DNA of 6,975 bases from Halanaerobiales bacterium. Its GTDB lineage: Bacteria; Bacillota; Halanaerobiia; Halanaerobiales; JADQBU01. Where the stretch lies: assembly GCA_016278435.1 (NCBI GenBank), contig JADQBU010000313.1:1-6975 (forward strand), in the 5' to 3' direction. The first letter of the stretch is position 1; every line of letters begins with the position of its first letter. A program made the position numbers and the translations under genes. Positions 5,628 through 6,975 of the stretch are shown piece by piece. Under the pieces are notes generated by a model, which ran no database searches, was not told the DNA's origin, and saw only the letters and a program-made list of their open reading frames with translations.

Positions 5628-5643
5628 AACCACTTTTTGCAGT
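5628..5643 (-). repeat. Right terminal inverted repeat of the MITE-like element
   Basis: AACCACTTTTTGCAGT; exact reverse complement of 5431-5446. It ends 57 nt before the uvrA start codon, so the element lies within the probable uvrA promoter/leader region. Confidence 0.85.
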
Positions 5644-5700
5644 AATAAATAATTGAGAAAACAGAAAATTTAAATCAAGGCTGAATAAAGGGTGAAAAAA

Positions 5701-6975
5701 ATGTCCAAGGATAAAATTATTATAAAGGGAGCCCAGGAGCATAATCTGAAGAATATTGACCTGGAGATTCCACGAGATAAATTTGTTGTGATAACAGGAT
5801 TGAGTGGTTCCGGGAAATCTTCTCTGGCTTTTGATACGATTTATGCCGAGGGTCAACGCCGTTATGTAGAATCACTTTCTGCTTATGCCCGGCAATTTCT
5901 GGGTCAGATGGAAAAACCGAGAGTTGAGTATATTGAAGGTCTGTCTCCGGCAATCTCCATTGACCAGAAATCAACTAACAAAAACCCGCGTTCAACAGTG
6001 GGTACGGTGACCGAGATCTACGATTATTTAAGGCTGCTTTTTGCCCGGGTGGGAATTCCCCATTGTCCGGAATGTGGTAAGGTTATCTCCTCTCAGACTG
6101 TGGATGAAATAGTAGACCAGGTTCTGGACTTACCGGCCGCCAGTAAGATTCAGATTCTCTCACCTGTTGTCAGGGGTCGTAAAGGAGAACACCAGCGGGT
6201 ACTGATCAGGGCTCAGAAGGACGGATTTGTCCGGGCCCGGGTAGATGGAGAGAATCATCTGCTGGCAGAAGAAATCCTGCTGGAAAAGAATATAAAGCAT
6301 GATATAGAGATAGTTGTGGACAGACTGGTTATCAAGGAAGGTATCAGGGAAAGGCTGGCTGATTCGATTGAAACCGCTCTGGAATATGCCGGAGGGCTGG
6401 TGTTGGTCGATGTTCTGGAAAGGGAGGAAATGATCTTCAGTGAAAAATTTTCCTGCCCGGACTGTGGGTTCAGCCTGGAAGAGCTAACACCCCGGAAATT
6501 TTCTTTTAACAGTCCTTACGGGGCCTGTTCCAACTGTGATGGTCTGGGTATTAAAAAAGAGTTCGACCCTGACCTGGTAATCAATAAGAGTAAGTCCATT
6601 AGTGCCGGTGGAATTATTCCCTGGGGTAATTCCTCCAGTAGATATTATCCACAGCTGCTTAAGGCTCTGGCGGAGGAATTTGACTTTTCCTTAAATAAAC
6701 CGATCGGGGAGCTGGATGCAGAGATTCAGAATATAATTCTGTACGGTTCTGATCGTGAACTCACCTTTCCCTATACCAACCGCTATGGTCGGACCAGGCA
6801 GCATTCTACCAGGTTCAAGGGAATCGTAGGTTACCTTAAACGCAGATTAAATGAATCAGATTCACCGGGGACCCACCAGCGGTTAGAAAAATATATGAGT
6901 GAGAGGCACTGCCAGGCCTGCCAGGGTCAGAGATTAAAACCAGAAGTACTGGCTGTAACTCTGGGAGGGATATCG
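5701..6975 (+). CDS. uvrA: UvrA, ATPase damage-recognition subunit of UvrABC, N-terminal 425 codons
   Basis: Open from ATG 5701 (ribosome binding site AAAGGGTG at 5687-5694, 6 nt upstream) to the window end, with no stop; full UvrA is about 940 residues, so under half is present. UvrA dimers scan DNA, recognise distortion and load UvrB. Seen: N-terminal ABC Walker A GLSGSGKS (33-40), then the family's SLAFDTIYAEGQRRYVESLSAYARQF segment; LSPAISIDQK and NPRSTVGTVTEIYDYLR; a CPECG pair (Cys122, Cys125) in the first half of the UvrB-binding region; the first structural zinc module Cys252/Cys255 and Cys276/Cys279 with FSFNSPYGAC; and a CQACQGQRLKPE block (Cys404, Cys407) leading to the first ABC signature region beyond the edge. 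All visible motifs are intact. uvrA lies in the same direction as uvrB but is separated from it by the palindromic element; no clear promoter could be picked in 5644-5690. Confidence 0.97.
   Translation, partial: MSKDKIIIKGAQEHNLKNIDLEIPRDKFVVITGLSGSGKSSLAFDTIYAEGQRRYVESLSAYARQFLGQMEKPRVEYIEGLSPAISIDQKSTNKNPRSTVGTVTEIYDYLRLLFARVGIPHCPECGKVISSQTVDEIVDQVLDLPAASKIQILSPVVRGRKGEHQRVLIRAQKDGFVRARVDGENHLLAEEILLEKNIKHDIEIVVDRLVIKEGIRERLADSIETALEYAGGLVLVDVLEREEMIFSEKFSCPDCGFSLEELTPRKFSFNSPYGACSNCDGLGIKKEFDPDLVINKSKSISAGGIIPWGNSSSRYYPQLLKALAEEFDFSLNKPIGELDAEIQNIILYGSDRELTFPYTNRYGRTRQHSTRFKGIVGYLKRRLNESDSPGTHQRLEKYMSERHCQACQGQRLKPEVLAVTLGGIS

Larger units (their letters stand above)
5431..5643. mobile_element. 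MITE-like palindromic element between uvrB and uvrA
   Basis: This element accounts for most of the 301-nt gene-free stretch between uvrB and uvrA. Its ends are perfect 16-bp inverted repeats (ACTGCAAAAAGTGGTT at 5431-5446; complement at 5628-5643), and the interior is also largely self-complementary: AGAAATTTTT (5460-5469) with 5606-5615, AATTCATAA (5487-5495) with 5577-5585, GAAATATGG (5497-5505) with 5566-5574. If the ends are drawn at CTGCAAA, it is flanked by TA on both sides (5430-5431 and 5643-5644), as for IS630/mariner-type insertion; if drawn one base further out, AAT flanks both ends (5428-5430, 5644-5646). No coding sequence is present, so it would need a transposase in trans. Only one copy is visible, so mobility is inferred, not shown. 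It could instead be a structured transcribed element. Confidence 0.7.

Noticed and set aside
5431..5643. Integron attC site or CRISPR repeat
   Set aside because: No attC-type core boxes in the right arrangement, no repeat-spacer periodicity, and the 16-bp terminal inverted repeats fit a MITE-like element better.
5623..5974. Two minus-strand ORFs opposite the start of uvrA
   Set aside because: They cover the uvrA Walker A region on the other strand and run into the palindromic element; no family resemblance.

Overview
The window looks like the chromosome of an AT-rich, low-GC Firmicute-type bacterium. The evidence is strong AAGGAGG-like ribosome binding sites, frequent GTG/TTG starts, and the ftsE-ftsX-ctpA-...-uvrB-uvrA neighbourhood seen in many anaerobic Firmicutes. 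Overall flavour (codon use, gene set) is compatible with a Halanaerobiales-like anaerobe, but that is a guess. All recognisable genes lie on the + strand.

Layout: (1) 1-257 is the 3' end of a WecB/TagA/CpsF (GT26) glycosyltransferase, closed by a good intrinsic terminator at 271-306. (2) 347-1538 holds a degenerate ftsE-like gene overlapping a shortened ftsX-like gene, followed by (3) a normal S41 C-terminal processing peptidase, ctpA (1600-2763), and a hairpin terminator (2827-2856). (4) 2917-3363 is a small NlpC/P60 cysteine peptidase domain protein without a signal peptide. (5) 3408-5399 is a complete uvrB with a clear sigma-A-type promoter containing a 15-bp palindrome. (6) 5400-5700 holds no gene; it contains a 213-bp palindromic, MITE-like element with perfect 16-bp terminal inverted repeats and a three-way-junction core. 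(7) 5701-6975 is the first 425 codons of uvrA, cut by the window end.

The most interesting part is the FtsEX module. The FtsE homologue aligns without gaps to the Walker A and signature regions of the family, yet it has lost the Walker A lysine and serine/threonine, the Q-loop glutamine, the ABC signature and the H-switch histidine. The FtsX homologue keeps four membrane segments but has only about 19 residues between TM1 and TM2, where the extracytoplasmic hydrolase-binding domain normally sits. No M23-type murein hydrolase gene lies between ftsX and ctpA, where many Firmicutes carry one. Together this suggests that the ATP-driven, outward-signalling FtsEX system has been converted to something else (or is decaying) while the reading frames stay open. 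ftsX also appears to start at an AUU codon behind a strong Shine-Dalgarno sequence, so ordinary gene callers would miss its first half.

uvrB and uvrA encode the damage-recognition and verification parts of nucleotide excision repair. Here they are separated by the palindromic element rather than being closely spaced.
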